Part shown: piece by piece, positions 35,475 to 45,666 of the stretch | Numbering within the stretch: position 1 is the stretch's first letter | Layout: every line of letters begins with the position of its first letter | Source: Maribacter orientalis | Lineage (GTDB): Bacteria; Bacteroidota; Bacteroidia; Flavobacteriales; Flavobacteriaceae | DNA: 64,000 nucleotides | Assembly: GCF_900109345.1 (NCBI RefSeq) | Contig: NZ_FNZN01000012.1 | Coordinates: 1 to 64,000, forward strand | Direction of reading: 5' to 3' | Notes under the pieces: generated by a model | Database searches by the model: none | What the model saw: only the letters and a program-made list of their open reading frames with translations | What the model was told of the DNA's origin: nothing | Position numbers and translations under genes: made by a program

Positions 35475-35957
35475 TTATAGAAAACGAACATGCCAACTCT
35501 CAGAGGCTGGTACTTCCCAATGTTCAAGATATTCTCCTTTATTGGTTACCAAGTTATTGAATACAATGGTATTCTTTGAAACTGCTTTTTGCTTCGCCAT
35601 TGCCTTAAAGTCAAGTAAGCTTTTATAAGCTACGAAGTCCCCTTGTTTATAAGACACATTCATTTTATCTAATAACAAAACATCGTATTTCTTTTCCAAT
35701 GCTTGAATAAAATGAACCGATGCATCAATTGAACAACCCGTAGCGCTTTGTGAATTCTGATCTAATGCAATAACTATGAATCTTTTGTACTTTATTTCAT
35801 ACCCAGCATTTAAATCATTGCCATGAGCTGTCCAATTTTGTAAAAACACATCAATTTCTGACCTTATATCAACTAATTCATCTTCAGAAAATGAACGGCT
35901 ACATTGATATATCCAAACTCTTGCAGTCTCTGGTAACGTGTTAAATTCTACTAGCAA
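35475..35957 (-). CDS. Conserved Bacteroidota protein (often mislabelled ABC transporter ATPase)
   Basis: A 160-aa soluble protein with no Walker A, Walker B or ABC signature, although homologues are often called ABC transporter ATPase. Visible conserved parts are WIYQCSRSF near the N-terminus, QNSQSATGCSIDASVHFIQ in the middle and EYLEHWEVPASESWH at the end. It is the last gene of the operon with the two Fe-S proteins, MlaD and the amidase; its function is unknown. Confidence 0.75.
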   Translation of the reverse strand: MLVEFNTLPETARVWIYQCSRSFSEDELVDIRSEIDVFLQNWTAHGNDLNAGYEIKYKRFIVIALDQNSQSATGCSIDASVHFIQALEKKYDVLLLDKMNVSYKQGDFVAYKSLLDFKAMAKQKAVSKNTIVFNNLVTNKGEYLEHWEVPASESWHVRFL

Positions 35958-35998
35958 ATTATATGATTTAGATATTAAAAAATTAAATAATGAAAAAT

Positions 35999-36790
35999 TT
36001 ACAGATCTTCTGCGGTAGCAATCAACTCTGCAATATCCATAACTGCGATTGAATCTTCTTTCTCCTTATTCTTAACACCGTCAGTCATCATGGTATTACA
36101 AAAGGGACAACCTGCTGCAATTATATCAGGTTTTATTTCTAACGCTTGCTCGGTACGTTCAATATTCACGTCTTTATCCCCTTTTTCGGGTTCTTTAAAC
36201 ATCTGCGCACCGCCTGCACCACAACAAAGACCTCTTTGTTTACAGCTTTTCATTTCAACTAACTCTGCATCCAATTTTCTAATTAAATCCCTTGGCGCTT
36301 CGTAAACACCATTAGCCCTTCCTAAATAACAAGGGTCATGAAAAGTGATTCGTTTTCCTTTAAACGTACCACCTTCCATTGAAATTCTACCTTCGGTCAG
36401 TAGTTGTTTTAAAAACTGTGTATGGTGAACAACTTCATAATTACCCCCTAAACCAGGGTACTCATTTTTAATGGTATTAAAACAATGAGGACAAGCTGTT
36501 ACTATCTTTTTTATTTCATAAGCATTGAGCACTTCTATATTGGTAACTGCCTGCATTTGAAACAAAAATTCATTTCCTGCACGTTTTGCAGGGTCGCCTG
36601 TACAACTTTCTTCTGTACCTAAAACAGCAAATGACACATTGGCCTTGTTCAAAATCTTAACGAAAGCTTTTGTTATCTTTTTTGCCCTGTCATCAAAACT
36701 ACCGGCACAACCTACCCAAAATAAAACCTCAGGAACGGTACCCGTAGCAAAAAATTCTGCCATTGTAGGCACTTTCAATTCACTTATCAT
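35999..36790 (-). CDS. CCG-domain Fe-S protein (HdrB/LutA-like)
   Basis: A 263-aa protein with two cysteine-rich CCG domains: VTACPHCFNTIKNEYP then HDPCYLGR, and CCGAGGAQMF then AAGCPFCNTMM. These ligate a non-cubane Fe-S cluster in heterodisulfide reductase HdrB, and are also found in glycolate and lactate oxidase subunits. It starts eight bases after the membrane Fe-S protein and probably forms an HdrC-HdrB-like pair with it. The electron donor and acceptor are not known. Confidence 0.85.
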   Translation of the reverse strand: MISELKVPTMAEFFATGTVPEVLFWVGCAGSFDDRAKKITKAFVKILNKANVSFAVLGTEESCTGDPAKRAGNEFLFQMQAVTNIEVLNAYEIKKIVTACPHCFNTIKNEYPGLGGNYEVVHHTQFLKQLLTEGRISMEGGTFKGKRITFHDPCYLGRANGVYEAPRDLIRKLDAELVEMKSCKQRGLCCGAGGAQMFKEPEKGDKDVNIERTEQALEIKPDIIAAGCPFCNTMMTDGVKNKEKEDSIAVMDIAELIATAEDL

Positions 36791-36798
36791 ATCTTCTT

Positions 36799-38124
36799 TT
36801 AAGATTCTTTACTCCAGTTTAAACGATCCATTTGGTTAAATGGCCAAGGTGCACCATTATTTTCAATATTACTCATCATGTTATTCAAATCTGTTGGAGC
36901 AGCAGATTGTTCCATAACTAAATATTGTCGCATATCCATAATAATAGAAAGAGGGTCGATGCTAATAGGGCATGCTTCTACGCAAGCATTACAAGAAGTA
37001 CAAGCCCATAATTCTTCTGGACTTATAAAATCGTTTAATAATTGTTTACCATCATCTTTAAACTCACCATTATTCTCATCTATATTCTTACCAACTTCCT
37101 CTAGGCGGTCACGGGTATCCATCATTATTTTACGAGGAGACAATTTTTTACCTGTTAGATTTGCCGGACATTCACTGGTACACCTTCCACATTCGGTACA
37201 GGTATATGCATTTAATAATTGAACCCAACTTAAATCTTGAACGTCTGAAGCACCAAATTTATCAGGTACTTCAGCATCTTCAGCAGGTTCTGCATACGGA
37301 TCTGCATCAGGATCCATCATCATACGCACTTCATCTGTGACAGATTGCAAATTCTTAAACTGTCCTTTTGGAGTTAGTTTACCATAATAAGTATTCGGAA
37401 ACGCCAGAAGTATATGTAAGTGCTTAGAATAGTACAAATAGTTAAGGAAAAATAAAATTCCTGCAATATGTAACCACCAAGCAGTACGTTCAACTATTAT
37501 TAAAGTTGATATAGATAAATTTTCGAATAATGGCGCTATAAAACTACTTATCGGAAACGACCCTGCTTTAGCATAATGTTCTGCCCCCATTTGTTGCAAT
37601 TGATAATCTGCTGCATTCATGGTTAGAAATAAAAACATCAATACCAATTCGATATACAGAATAAGGTTACCGTCTTTTTTTGGCCAACCGACCATTTCTG
37701 GTTTAAAGAATCTTTTTAATCGAATAATATTTCTTCTTATCCAGAAAATAACTACTGCAATAATCACTAATAATGCCAATACCTCAAACGATGCAATTAG
37801 AAAATCATATAACCCACCTAATACCGAAAACATTCTATGTGTACCAAAAACACCATCTAAGATAATTTCAAATACTTCTATATTTATTATAACAAAACCA
37901 ACGTAAACGATAATATGAAGAAAACCTGCAATTGGACGAACGACCATTTTAGATTGACCTAAAGCAATCTTTGCCATGTTTTTCCACCGTTGTGGCTTAT
38001 TGTCATTTATAGATACTTCCTTACCAAGGAAAATATTTCGTTTTAATTTTGAAATATTCTTTACAAAGAAACCCACACCAACTACCAGTAAGAGTATAAA
38101 AATAATATTAGGGAGATACTGCAT
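36799..38124 (-). CDS. Membrane 4Fe-4S dicluster protein (HdrC/DsrMK-like)
   Basis: A 441-aa protein. The N-terminal ~250 residues carry about five membrane segments resembling the nitrate-reductase gamma/DsrM type. The C-terminal soluble part has two 4Fe-4S motifs, CTECGRCTSECP at ~308 and CTSCNACVEACP at ~375, each followed by the fourth-cysteine proline. It probably moves electrons between the quinone pool and the CCG protein encoded next to it. It lies four bases after the mlaD-like gene. Confidence 0.85.
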   Translation of the reverse strand: MQYLPNIIFILLLVVGVGFFVKNISKLKRNIFLGKEVSINDNKPQRWKNMAKIALGQSKMVVRPIAGFLHIIVYVGFVIINIEVFEIILDGVFGTHRMFSVLGGLYDFLIASFEVLALLVIIAVVIFWIRRNIIRLKRFFKPEMVGWPKKDGNLILYIELVLMFLFLTMNAADYQLQQMGAEHYAKAGSFPISSFIAPLFENLSISTLIIVERTAWWLHIAGILFFLNYLYYSKHLHILLAFPNTYYGKLTPKGQFKNLQSVTDEVRMMMDPDADPYAEPAEDAEVPDKFGASDVQDLSWVQLLNAYTCTECGRCTSECPANLTGKKLSPRKIMMDTRDRLEEVGKNIDENNGEFKDDGKQLLNDFISPEELWACTSCNACVEACPISIDPLSIIMDMRQYLVMEQSAAPTDLNNMMSNIENNGAPWPFNQMDRLNWSKES

Positions 38125-38128
38125 AAAT

Positions 38129-39094
38129 TTATTCTTCTATTTTATCAGCTGGGTCTTCTTCAGGAACTGTATAATCCTTTTGTTTTTTACCGAAGACCGA
38201 AACGTTAACATAGCGTTTTGGGTTTAAACGGAAATCTTGTAATAGTAGCTCTAATTCTCTGCTACTGCTATTCAAATTTGAGTATAACTCCTTATCGTTC
38301 ATCAATAAACCTAAGGTACCATCGCCATTTTCAATTTTTTGGGCTACTTGATCTAAACTGGCCATTGTAGATTCTAAACTTGCCAAAGTACGCCCCAAAC
38401 CAGCAGAATTTAAGGAGTCTGAAAGCTTAGCAAAATTGGAAGTAAGCACTTCAAAATTCTTAAAGGAATTATCTAACTTTTCCCTATTGCCCTCTAATAC
38501 GCTATTTAGTGATGTAGCACTCTTATTAAGACTTGTTAACAAAATATTAAGACCCCCTATAACCTCTTTCAATTCCTTTTTTGTCTTAGAATCTAAAACA
38601 GAATTTACATTAACTAAAACAGAATCAGCCCCAGAAATAGCAGATTCGAACTTACGCACCAAAGGAGTTAATTTTTGTTGTGCTAAATCTGTAATACCTG
38701 GTCTTGTCTCAGATTGTAACGTATCACCAGATTGCGCAATACCGGTAGCATCAAAAACAGGTCTAATCTGTAAACCCTTACCTCCTATTATACCGGTATC
38801 ATAAAGTTCTACCAGACTATTTTTAGAGAATTTAAAATCATTACCAACGGTAAAAGTCACTAATAAATTCCCTTTTTCATCTAAAAACTTTATATCATTC
38901 ACTTTTCCAACACTAAACCCGTTAATTGAAACGGTAGTACCAGATTGAAGTCCACCAACATTCGGATAAACCGCATAGAACGTTTTACTGTTATCAAAAA
39001 TAGGAGTGGATTTCAAATAGCTGAATCCCATGATAAATAAAAGAATACCTCCTATTACAATAATTCCTGTTTTTACTTCTCTAGATAGTTTCAA
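38129..39094 (-). CDS. MlaD/MCE-domain lipid transport protein
   Basis: A 321-aa protein with one N-terminal membrane anchor (IIVIGGILLFIMGFSYL) and an MCE domain at ~38-115 (GTTVSINGFSVGKVNDI). A long alpha-helical region with heptad Leu/Ser patterns follows to ~280. MCE proteins form hexameric rings that shuttle phospholipid between membranes. No mlaE or mlaF neighbour is in the window. It sits between the amidase and the Fe-S genes in one operon. Confidence 0.88.
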   Translation of the reverse strand: MKLSREVKTGIIVIGGILLFIMGFSYLKSTPIFDNSKTFYAVYPNVGGLQSGTTVSINGFSVGKVNDIKFLDEKGNLLVTFTVGNDFKFSKNSLVELYDTGIIGGKGLQIRPVFDATGIAQSGDTLQSETRPGITDLAQQKLTPLVRKFESAISGADSVLVNVNSVLDSKTKKELKEVIGGLNILLTSLNKSATSLNSVLEGNREKLDNSFKNFEVLTSNFAKLSDSLNSAGLGRTLASLESTMASLDQVAQKIENGDGTLGLLMNDKELYSNLNSSSRELELLLQDFRLNPKRYVNVSVFGKKQKDYTVPEEDPADKIEE

Positions 39095-39141
39095 GCAATT
39101 ATATTTTTGTTATACTCAAAATTAGGAATAATATTCACACT

Positions 39142-40431
39142 TTAAGGGGTAAATTCAGAAACCTCTTCCAATGCTTGTTTAATAGGAATTCTTTCTCCTA
39201 ATTTATAAGCAACAATGTACGCTGTCTTATACCCTTTTTCTTGCGCTAAGGTTTGCATCATTTTCGCTTCTCTATATGACCTGGTTTCCCCGTACATATA
39301 ACGATATAAGTTTTTATATGGTTCCTGCGATAAATTTGATAGACCATTAAAATTATTAGAACTAAGTGGAACATTCTTGCTACTCGCCATTAACTGAATC
39401 TTAAACATAATCGATTCAGCAACTTCTTTAGAAGTAATAGCCTCTTTAGGTTTTGTTTCAACTACAGGCGTTACTATTACATCTTTATCTTTTTCCGGAA
39501 CAACAATAGGTTCTTGCTTTTTTAGTTCAGCGATTTCATCTTTAGATGATTCAATAACCGTTTCTTTATTCTGTTCTATTTTTTCAGCAACTTCTTCTTT
39601 AATTGGTGGCGATTTTGGTTTTTCGATGGTTTTCTCTACTGTTTTTATGGTTGGTTTAACACCTTCTTTATAATGTAATATTGCTTTGGCGATTGCATTA
39701 CCAATTTCGGTTTGGCCTTTTCCTGAGTTTAAATAGGCACCTTCATCTTTGTTGGTCAAGAACCCCGTTTCAACCAAAACACTAGGCATAAAGGTTTGAT
39801 GTAACACGATGAAACCAGCTTGCTTTACTTGTCTATCTGTCCTCTTCAAAGAGCTTGAAAAATTCTCTTGAATCATGGTAGCCAAAGCTACACTTTGATC
39901 TAAAAATTCTTCTTGCATTATCGTAAGACCAATTACAGATTCCGGTGAATTGATATCATAATCAGCATATCTATTTTCGTAGTTATCCTCTAAATAAATT
40001 ACGGAGTTCTCTTTCTTGGCAATTTCAAAATTTTGCTTATTGGCATGTAGTCCAAGCACAAAAGTACCTGCACCATGTGCATCTGAAGTATGAGAATCAC
40101 AATGAACTGAAACAAACAAATCGGCATTTGCCTTATTCGCTACCTCACCTCTTACATATAAATCGATGAAAGTATCATCTTTACGTGTGTAAATAATCTT
40201 TATATCTTTATTCTTAGATAAAATTTCACCTACTTTCAAAACAATATTAAGTGCAATTTTTTTTTCCAAATAACCATTCCCCAAGTTACCTGGATCATGG
40301 CCACCATGACCAGCATCCAATACAACAATAAAAGGGTCATCGGACTTTTGTTCCGTATCCAACCTTGTAAAAGATTGAAGCAAAAATGACATTGCTAAAA
40401 CTAGTGAAACGCAAAAGAATTTTATTTTCAT
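39142..40431 (-). CDS. N-acetylmuramoyl-L-alanine amidase with C-terminal SPOR-like region
   Basis: A 429-aa exported zinc amidase (Amidase_3). Zinc ligands are seen in VVLDAGHGGHDPG, the Glu of the N-terminal region and VSVHCDSH. The amidase domain covers ~30-240. A Lys/Glu/Pro-rich linker (~245-345) follows, then a ~70-residue C-terminal domain (FKIQLMASSKNVPL ... AYIVAYKLGERI) that looks like a SPOR-type peptidoglycan-binding domain. It cleaves murein peptides from MurNAc, probably at the septum. It is the first gene of a five-gene operon and divergent from lptD. Confidence 0.9.
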   Translation of the reverse strand: MKIKFFCVSLVLAMSFLLQSFTRLDTEQKSDDPFIVVLDAGHGGHDPGNLGNGYLEKKIALNIVLKVGEILSKNKDIKIIYTRKDDTFIDLYVRGEVANKANADLFVSVHCDSHTSDAHGAGTFVLGLHANKQNFEIAKKENSVIYLEDNYENRYADYDINSPESVIGLTIMQEEFLDQSVALATMIQENFSSSLKRTDRQVKQAGFIVLHQTFMPSVLVETGFLTNKDEGAYLNSGKGQTEIGNAIAKAILHYKEGVKPTIKTVEKTIEKPKSPPIKEEVAEKIEQNKETVIESSKDEIAELKKQEPIVVPEKDKDVIVTPVVETKPKEAITSKEVAESIMFKIQLMASSKNVPLSSNNFNGLSNLSQEPYKNLYRYMYGETRSYREAKMMQTLAQEKGYKTAYIVAYKLGERIPIKQALEEVSEFTP

Positions 40432-40507
40432 AAGTACTAGGGATTATATAGCCCTGATAATGGTTAAATTTATTGTAACACCCTACATTAGGATTAAAAA
40501 ATATATG

Positions 40508-40515
40508 TAAGTTTG
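40508..40515 (+). promoter_or_regulatory. Probable -7 box of the lptD promoter
   Basis: TAAGTTTG fits TAnnTTTG. A transcription start about seven bases downstream would leave TTG 40536 or TTG 40575 as translation start. No well-spaced TTTG -33 box is seen. Confidence 0.4.
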
Positions 40516-40574
40516 GCATCTTAAATACTGGCTCATTGGACAGCCAAACCTTTACAAAAATAGGATATATAGCC

Positions 40575-43298
40575 TTGCAATCAAACAAACAATACTTACT
40601 TTTCCTATTCGTGGTTTTTGCCGGTGCTTTTTATGCCTTCGGACAAGAAGGAAAAATTACACCTTTAAACATTAAAGTAGAGAAAGATTCTATTACTGCC
40701 CCATTATTCCCATCCAGAAGCATTAGAGATTCTATTTCGGCAGACTCAATAGCCGCTGATTCTATTAATAAAAAGCCCCCCTTATTATTAGACAAAATAA
40801 CTTATAAGGCAAAAGATTACGTTAAATTAAGTCAAAAAGAAAATAAAATATACCTCTACAACGAGGCAGAAATTTACTATCAGGATACGGAATTAAAGGC
40901 AGGTATAATCATAATGGATTATATAAAAAACGAAGTTTACGCTGGTAGAATGAAAGATTCTTTGGGCAATTATACCCAACTACCCTATTTTAAACAAGGT
41001 TCAAACATTGTTATACCTGATTCAATACGATTTAATTTCGATACCCAGAAAGCATTAATTTGGAATTCACGGACCGAACAACAAGCAGCTGCAGGTCAAT
41101 TAGGAAGTGATGCCATGAAAGTATACGCCGAGATTACAAAAAAGGAAAATGATTCGGTATACTTTTTAAGTGAGGGTAAACTTACTACGTCTACGGACAC
41201 CATAAATCCTGACTATTATATCAGAGTAAGAAAGGCAAAATTTGTACCCAAAAAGAAGGTGATTGCAGGTTTTAGTAATTTATACATTGCAGATGTACCT
41301 ACCCCTATTGCTATGCCATTTGCCTATTTCCCACTTTCTGTCGGTAGATCTGCAGGTATTTTAATGCCCTCTTTTGGTAACGACCCTAATACTGGGTACT
41401 TTCTTCAAGATATGGGCTACTATGTTCCATTAGGCGATTACGCCGACGTAACACTTTCTGGAGATTTTTACACTAATGGAAGTTATGCTTTTAGAACAGC
41501 CTCGATCTATACAAAACGATACAAATATAGGGGAAATGTCAATCTGAGATATGAAAATCAAGTTCGTAGTCAAAAAGGCTTTAGCGATTATAGCTTGTCA
41601 AGAAATTATAACATTCAATTCTCACACTCACAAGACCCAAAATCTAGCCCGAACTCTAGGTTTTCAGCCTCAGTTAACTTAGGTAGTAGTGAATATTATA
41701 GAAATTCGTTACAACAACGAAATTTACCTAATACTCAAAACAACACCTTATCATCGTCTATCTCATACTCTAAAACATTTCCTGAATATCCGTCAGTAAA
41801 CATGAGTTTGACCGCTACACATTCACAATTAACATCGCCAACCGCAACCGCATCGGAGACAGATAACATTAACATGACCCTACCTACCTTTCAGGCAAGT
41901 ATGGAGCGTATTTATCCTTTTGCAAAAAGAGATGGTATCAAAAAAGGGATAATTGACAATATAAACTTTCAATATGATGTTAATGCCCAAAACAGGTTAA
42001 CAACTAACGATGATGATTTTCTAACTTCTAGAATGTTCGATAATGCTAAAGTTGGCGCAAGACATCGTATTCCTTTAACAACAAACTTTAAAGTAGCTAA
42101 ATTTTTCAGCGTTAGTGTTGGTGGTAACTATGAAGATGTTTGGACTTTAGAAACGTACAACCAAAGTTATGATGCAGAAACGAAATCAATAGTACGAGAT
42201 ACCATAAGTGGTTTTGACCGTTATAATAAATATAATTTTAGTGCAAGTGTTGGTACAACACTATATGGAACCTTTGATTTAGGAGAAGATAAAAAGATTC
42301 AAGCGATACGGCACACCATGCGCCCATCAATTAGTTATGGCTACGCACCCTCTTTTGACCAGTTTTATGATGAATATATTAATGGTAATGGCGATGTTAT
42401 TCAATTTAGTCGTTTTCAAGGAACTTTAAATGGCGCACCTTCATTAGGTAAATCTAATAGTTTAGGTTTTTCTTTAGCCAACACCCTAGAAGCTAAAGTT
42501 AGAGATAAAGATTCCACTAAAATAGAACCTAAAAAAGTTTCTTTATTAAGCAACTTCAATATCTCAACAGGGTATAATTTTGAATCTGATTCGCTTCGTT
42601 TAAATCCTTTAACCGTCAACGGTGGTACGAATATTCTCGAAAATAAAATGTCTATTAACTTTTCGGCAGGTCTTGACCCATATGCTATAGACAATAATGG
42701 TACTAGAATTGACACGTGGAACATTGACAATGGCGGTAGTCTTTTTAGACTGACAAGGGCAAATGCAAACATATCATATTCCATTAGTAGTGAAATGTTC
42801 GGCAAAAAAGATGACGATGAAAAAGAAGAAGAGGAAGACCCCTTCGATTATGTAGCACAAAGTGGCGGTAGGGATGATGATCTCTTTGGTAGGGCCGATA
42901 ATTTCAATGACAATCCTGTTCGTAAAGATGATAAGAATAGTGATGTAGAAAACCCTATATATGGCACAAAAATACCGTGGAACTTAAGACTCGCTTATTC
43001 TGCCAGTTATGCAAATTCTGCAAGACAGAATGAGTTTAGCAGCCACTCACTAATGTTTTCTGGTGATATCGAATTAGCTCCGAGATGGTCGGTAGGTGGC
43101 TCATCTGGTTATGATTTTAAAAACCAAGGTTTCACTTTAACTCAACTCCGTTTTCAACGAGACCTAAAGAGTTTTACGATGCGTTTTAACTGGACCCCAT
43201 TCGGACAATATAAAAGATGGTATTTCTTTATCGGTATAGATTCATCTATACTAAAAGATCTTAAATGGGAAAATCGAAGTCAACCCATTAGAAATTAA
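40575..43298 (+). CDS. lptD: LPS-assembly outer-membrane protein LptD, Bacteroidota type
   Basis: About 907 aa from TTG 40575; an in-frame TTG at 40536 would add 13 residues. I prefer 40575 because the signal peptide (SNKQYLLFLFVVFAGAFYAFGQ) then starts normally. Residues ~90-230 form an OstA-like periplasmic jelly-roll (YLYNEAEIYYQDTELKAG), and the rest is a large beta-barrel with many aromatic-ended strands. It inserts LPS or lipooligosaccharide into the outer leaflet. A very acidic loop (DDDEKEEEEDPFD) lies at ~745. ridA follows after 18 bases. Confidence 0.88.
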   Translation: MQSNKQYLLFLFVVFAGAFYAFGQEGKITPLNIKVEKDSITAPLFPSRSIRDSISADSIAADSINKKPPLLLDKITYKAKDYVKLSQKENKIYLYNEAEIYYQDTELKAGIIIMDYIKNEVYAGRMKDSLGNYTQLPYFKQGSNIVIPDSIRFNFDTQKALIWNSRTEQQAAAGQLGSDAMKVYAEITKKENDSVYFLSEGKLTTSTDTINPDYYIRVRKAKFVPKKKVIAGFSNLYIADVPTPIAMPFAYFPLSVGRSAGILMPSFGNDPNTGYFLQDMGYYVPLGDYADVTLSGDFYTNGSYAFRTASIYTKRYKYRGNVNLRYENQVRSQKGFSDYSLSRNYNIQFSHSQDPKSSPNSRFSASVNLGSSEYYRNSLQQRNLPNTQNNTLSSSISYSKTFPEYPSVNMSLTATHSQLTSPTATASETDNINMTLPTFQASMERIYPFAKRDGIKKGIIDNINFQYDVNAQNRLTTNDDDFLTSRMFDNAKVGARHRIPLTTNFKVAKFFSVSVGGNYEDVWTLETYNQSYDAETKSIVRDTISGFDRYNKYNFSASVGTTLYGTFDLGEDKKIQAIRHTMRPSISYGYAPSFDQFYDEYINGNGDVIQFSRFQGTLNGAPSLGKSNSLGFSLANTLEAKVRDKDSTKIEPKKVSLLSNFNISTGYNFESDSLRLNPLTVNGGTNILENKMSINFSAGLDPYAIDNNGTRIDTWNIDNGGSLFRLTRANANISYSISSEMFGKKDDDEKEEEEDPFDYVAQSGGRDDDLFGRADNFNDNPVRKDDKNSDVENPIYGTKIPWNLRLAYSASYANSARQNEFSSHSLMFSGDIELAPRWSVGGSSGYDFKNQGFTLTQLRFQRDLKSFTMRFNWTPFGQYKRWYFFIGIDSSILKDLKWENRSQPIRN

Positions 43299-43316
43299 TA
43301 AAATTCAATTTACGAT

Positions 43317-43697
43317 ATGAAAAAGATAATTAACACTTCAAATGCTCCAGCACCAATAGGACCATACAACCAAGCTATTTTAAGCAATGGTACATTATAC
43401 ATTTCTGGTCAAATACCATTGAATCCAAAGAGCGGTGAATTGGTTTCTGGCGATATAAAAAAGGAAACTAAACAGTCTATGGAAAATTTAAAGGCCATAT
43501 TAACCGAAGCTGAAATGACCTTTGAAAATGTTGTAAAATCTTCGATATTTCTTAGCGATATGAAACAATTCACCGAAGTAAACGAAGTATATGCATCTTA
43601 TTTTAATGCAGAAACTGCACCTGCAAGAGAAACCGTAGAAGTAGCAAATTTACCGAAATTTGTAAATGTTGAAATTTCCATGATTGCCGTAAAGTAA
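43317..43697 (+). CDS. ridA: RidA family reactive-intermediate deaminase
   Basis: A 126-aa protein with the whole YjgF/YER057c/UK114 fold: APAPIGPYNQAILSNG, GTLYISGQIPLNP and ARETVEVANLPKFVNVEI, including the conserved Arg that binds the substrate carboxylate. It hydrolyses reactive 2-aminoacrylate-type enamines. It is co-transcribed with lptD and ends four bases before the convergent kinase gene. Confidence 0.95.
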   Translation: MKKIINTSNAPAPIGPYNQAILSNGTLYISGQIPLNPKSGELVSGDIKKETKQSMENLKAILTEAEMTFENVVKSSIFLSDMKQFTEVNEVYASYFNAETAPARETVEVANLPKFVNVEISMIAVK

Positions 43698-43701
43698 AAC
43701 T

Positions 43702-44553
43702 TTACATATTTGCCTGGTGAAATTCTACCAAACCTTCAATTGGTCTTTGTCGAATTACACCTACAATTAGATCATTTCTTAATAATACGGAAGTTAGCTC
43801 ATCTCGCAAATAATGGGCAATGCTTCCAACAAAGTTAATTGGCACTTTAGTAGCCAATTCAAATTGCATTACATAATTATTGATAAATTGTTGGAAACCT
43901 TTATCTATTACTCCTTTAGAATAAGGATGGTCTTTATTCTCAATTAAGAAACGAGCAAATGTTGCAAGATAAGTATTAGGGTTAGGTTGCTTATATAGGT
44001 TCTCTTTAATCACATCAGCATCTAGGTCATGTTGCTTGGCAAATTTATGCGCTAAATCTGCAGGCATTTTGTGAAAATAATAATCCCTAATTAATTTACG
44101 GCCAAAGAAATTACCACTCCCATCATCCATTGGAATATAACCCAAAGATGTTACTTTTTGAAATAATTGATTACCATCATAGTAACTACAATTAGAACCT
44201 GTACCAAGTATACAGACAATACCTTGATGACCAACTTTCGTAGTAGCAAATATTGCTGCATAGGTATCTTCTTTTACATCAGCCTTAGCATTAGGAAAGA
44301 AATCCTTAAAAATAGCTTTTAAAAACGCTTTCATACGATCCGTTCCACAACCCGCACCGTAAAAATATAAGTGAGTTACTTTTTCACGGTTTTTAGAAAG
44401 TTCAAAGTTATTAGCTAAGCGATCTTCTATTACATCTTTTGTCAGCACCTCTGGACTTAAACCCAAAGTTTGAGTTAAAAAAAGTTGTTCGCCATTTTCA
44501 TCCAAAGCAATCCAATCAGACTTGGTTGCGCCACTATCTACTATTAAAATCAT
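43702..44553 (-). CDS. N-acetylglucosamine kinase-like ATPase (BadF/BadG family)
   Basis: A 283-aa ASKHA-fold kinase. Phosphate-1 loop VDSGATKSDWIAL, phosphate-2 GIVCILGTGSNCSYYDG and adenosine region VNFVGSIAHYLRDEL are present. Flavobacterial members are called N-acetylglucosamine kinases, although the substrate is not shown directly. It is the last gene of the pfkA-gapA operon, which fits a role feeding amino sugars into central metabolism. Confidence 0.85.
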   Translation of the reverse strand: MILIVDSGATKSDWIALDENGEQLFLTQTLGLSPEVLTKDVIEDRLANNFELSKNREKVTHLYFYGAGCGTDRMKAFLKAIFKDFFPNAKADVKEDTYAAIFATTKVGHQGIVCILGTGSNCSYYDGNQLFQKVTSLGYIPMDDGSGNFFGRKLIRDYYFHKMPADLAHKFAKQHDLDADVIKENLYKQPNPNTYLATFARFLIENKDHPYSKGVIDKGFQQFINNYVMQFELATKVPINFVGSIAHYLRDELTSVLLRNDLIVGVIRQRPIEGLVEFHQANM

Positions 44554-44641
44554 ATACCGACTCTCTTTAAAAAATAAACCTGAAAATAAGGAAAAAATGC
44601 CTCATTTTCAGGAAATATTTTTGATTATACCAAAATGTTGG

Positions 44642-45661
<1,020 letters not shown>

Positions 45662-45666
45662 TTAAA

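Noticed and set aside
35475-35957. ABC transporter ATPase
   Set aside because: No Walker A, Walker B or ABC signature in the 160-aa product; the label is a known family misannotation.
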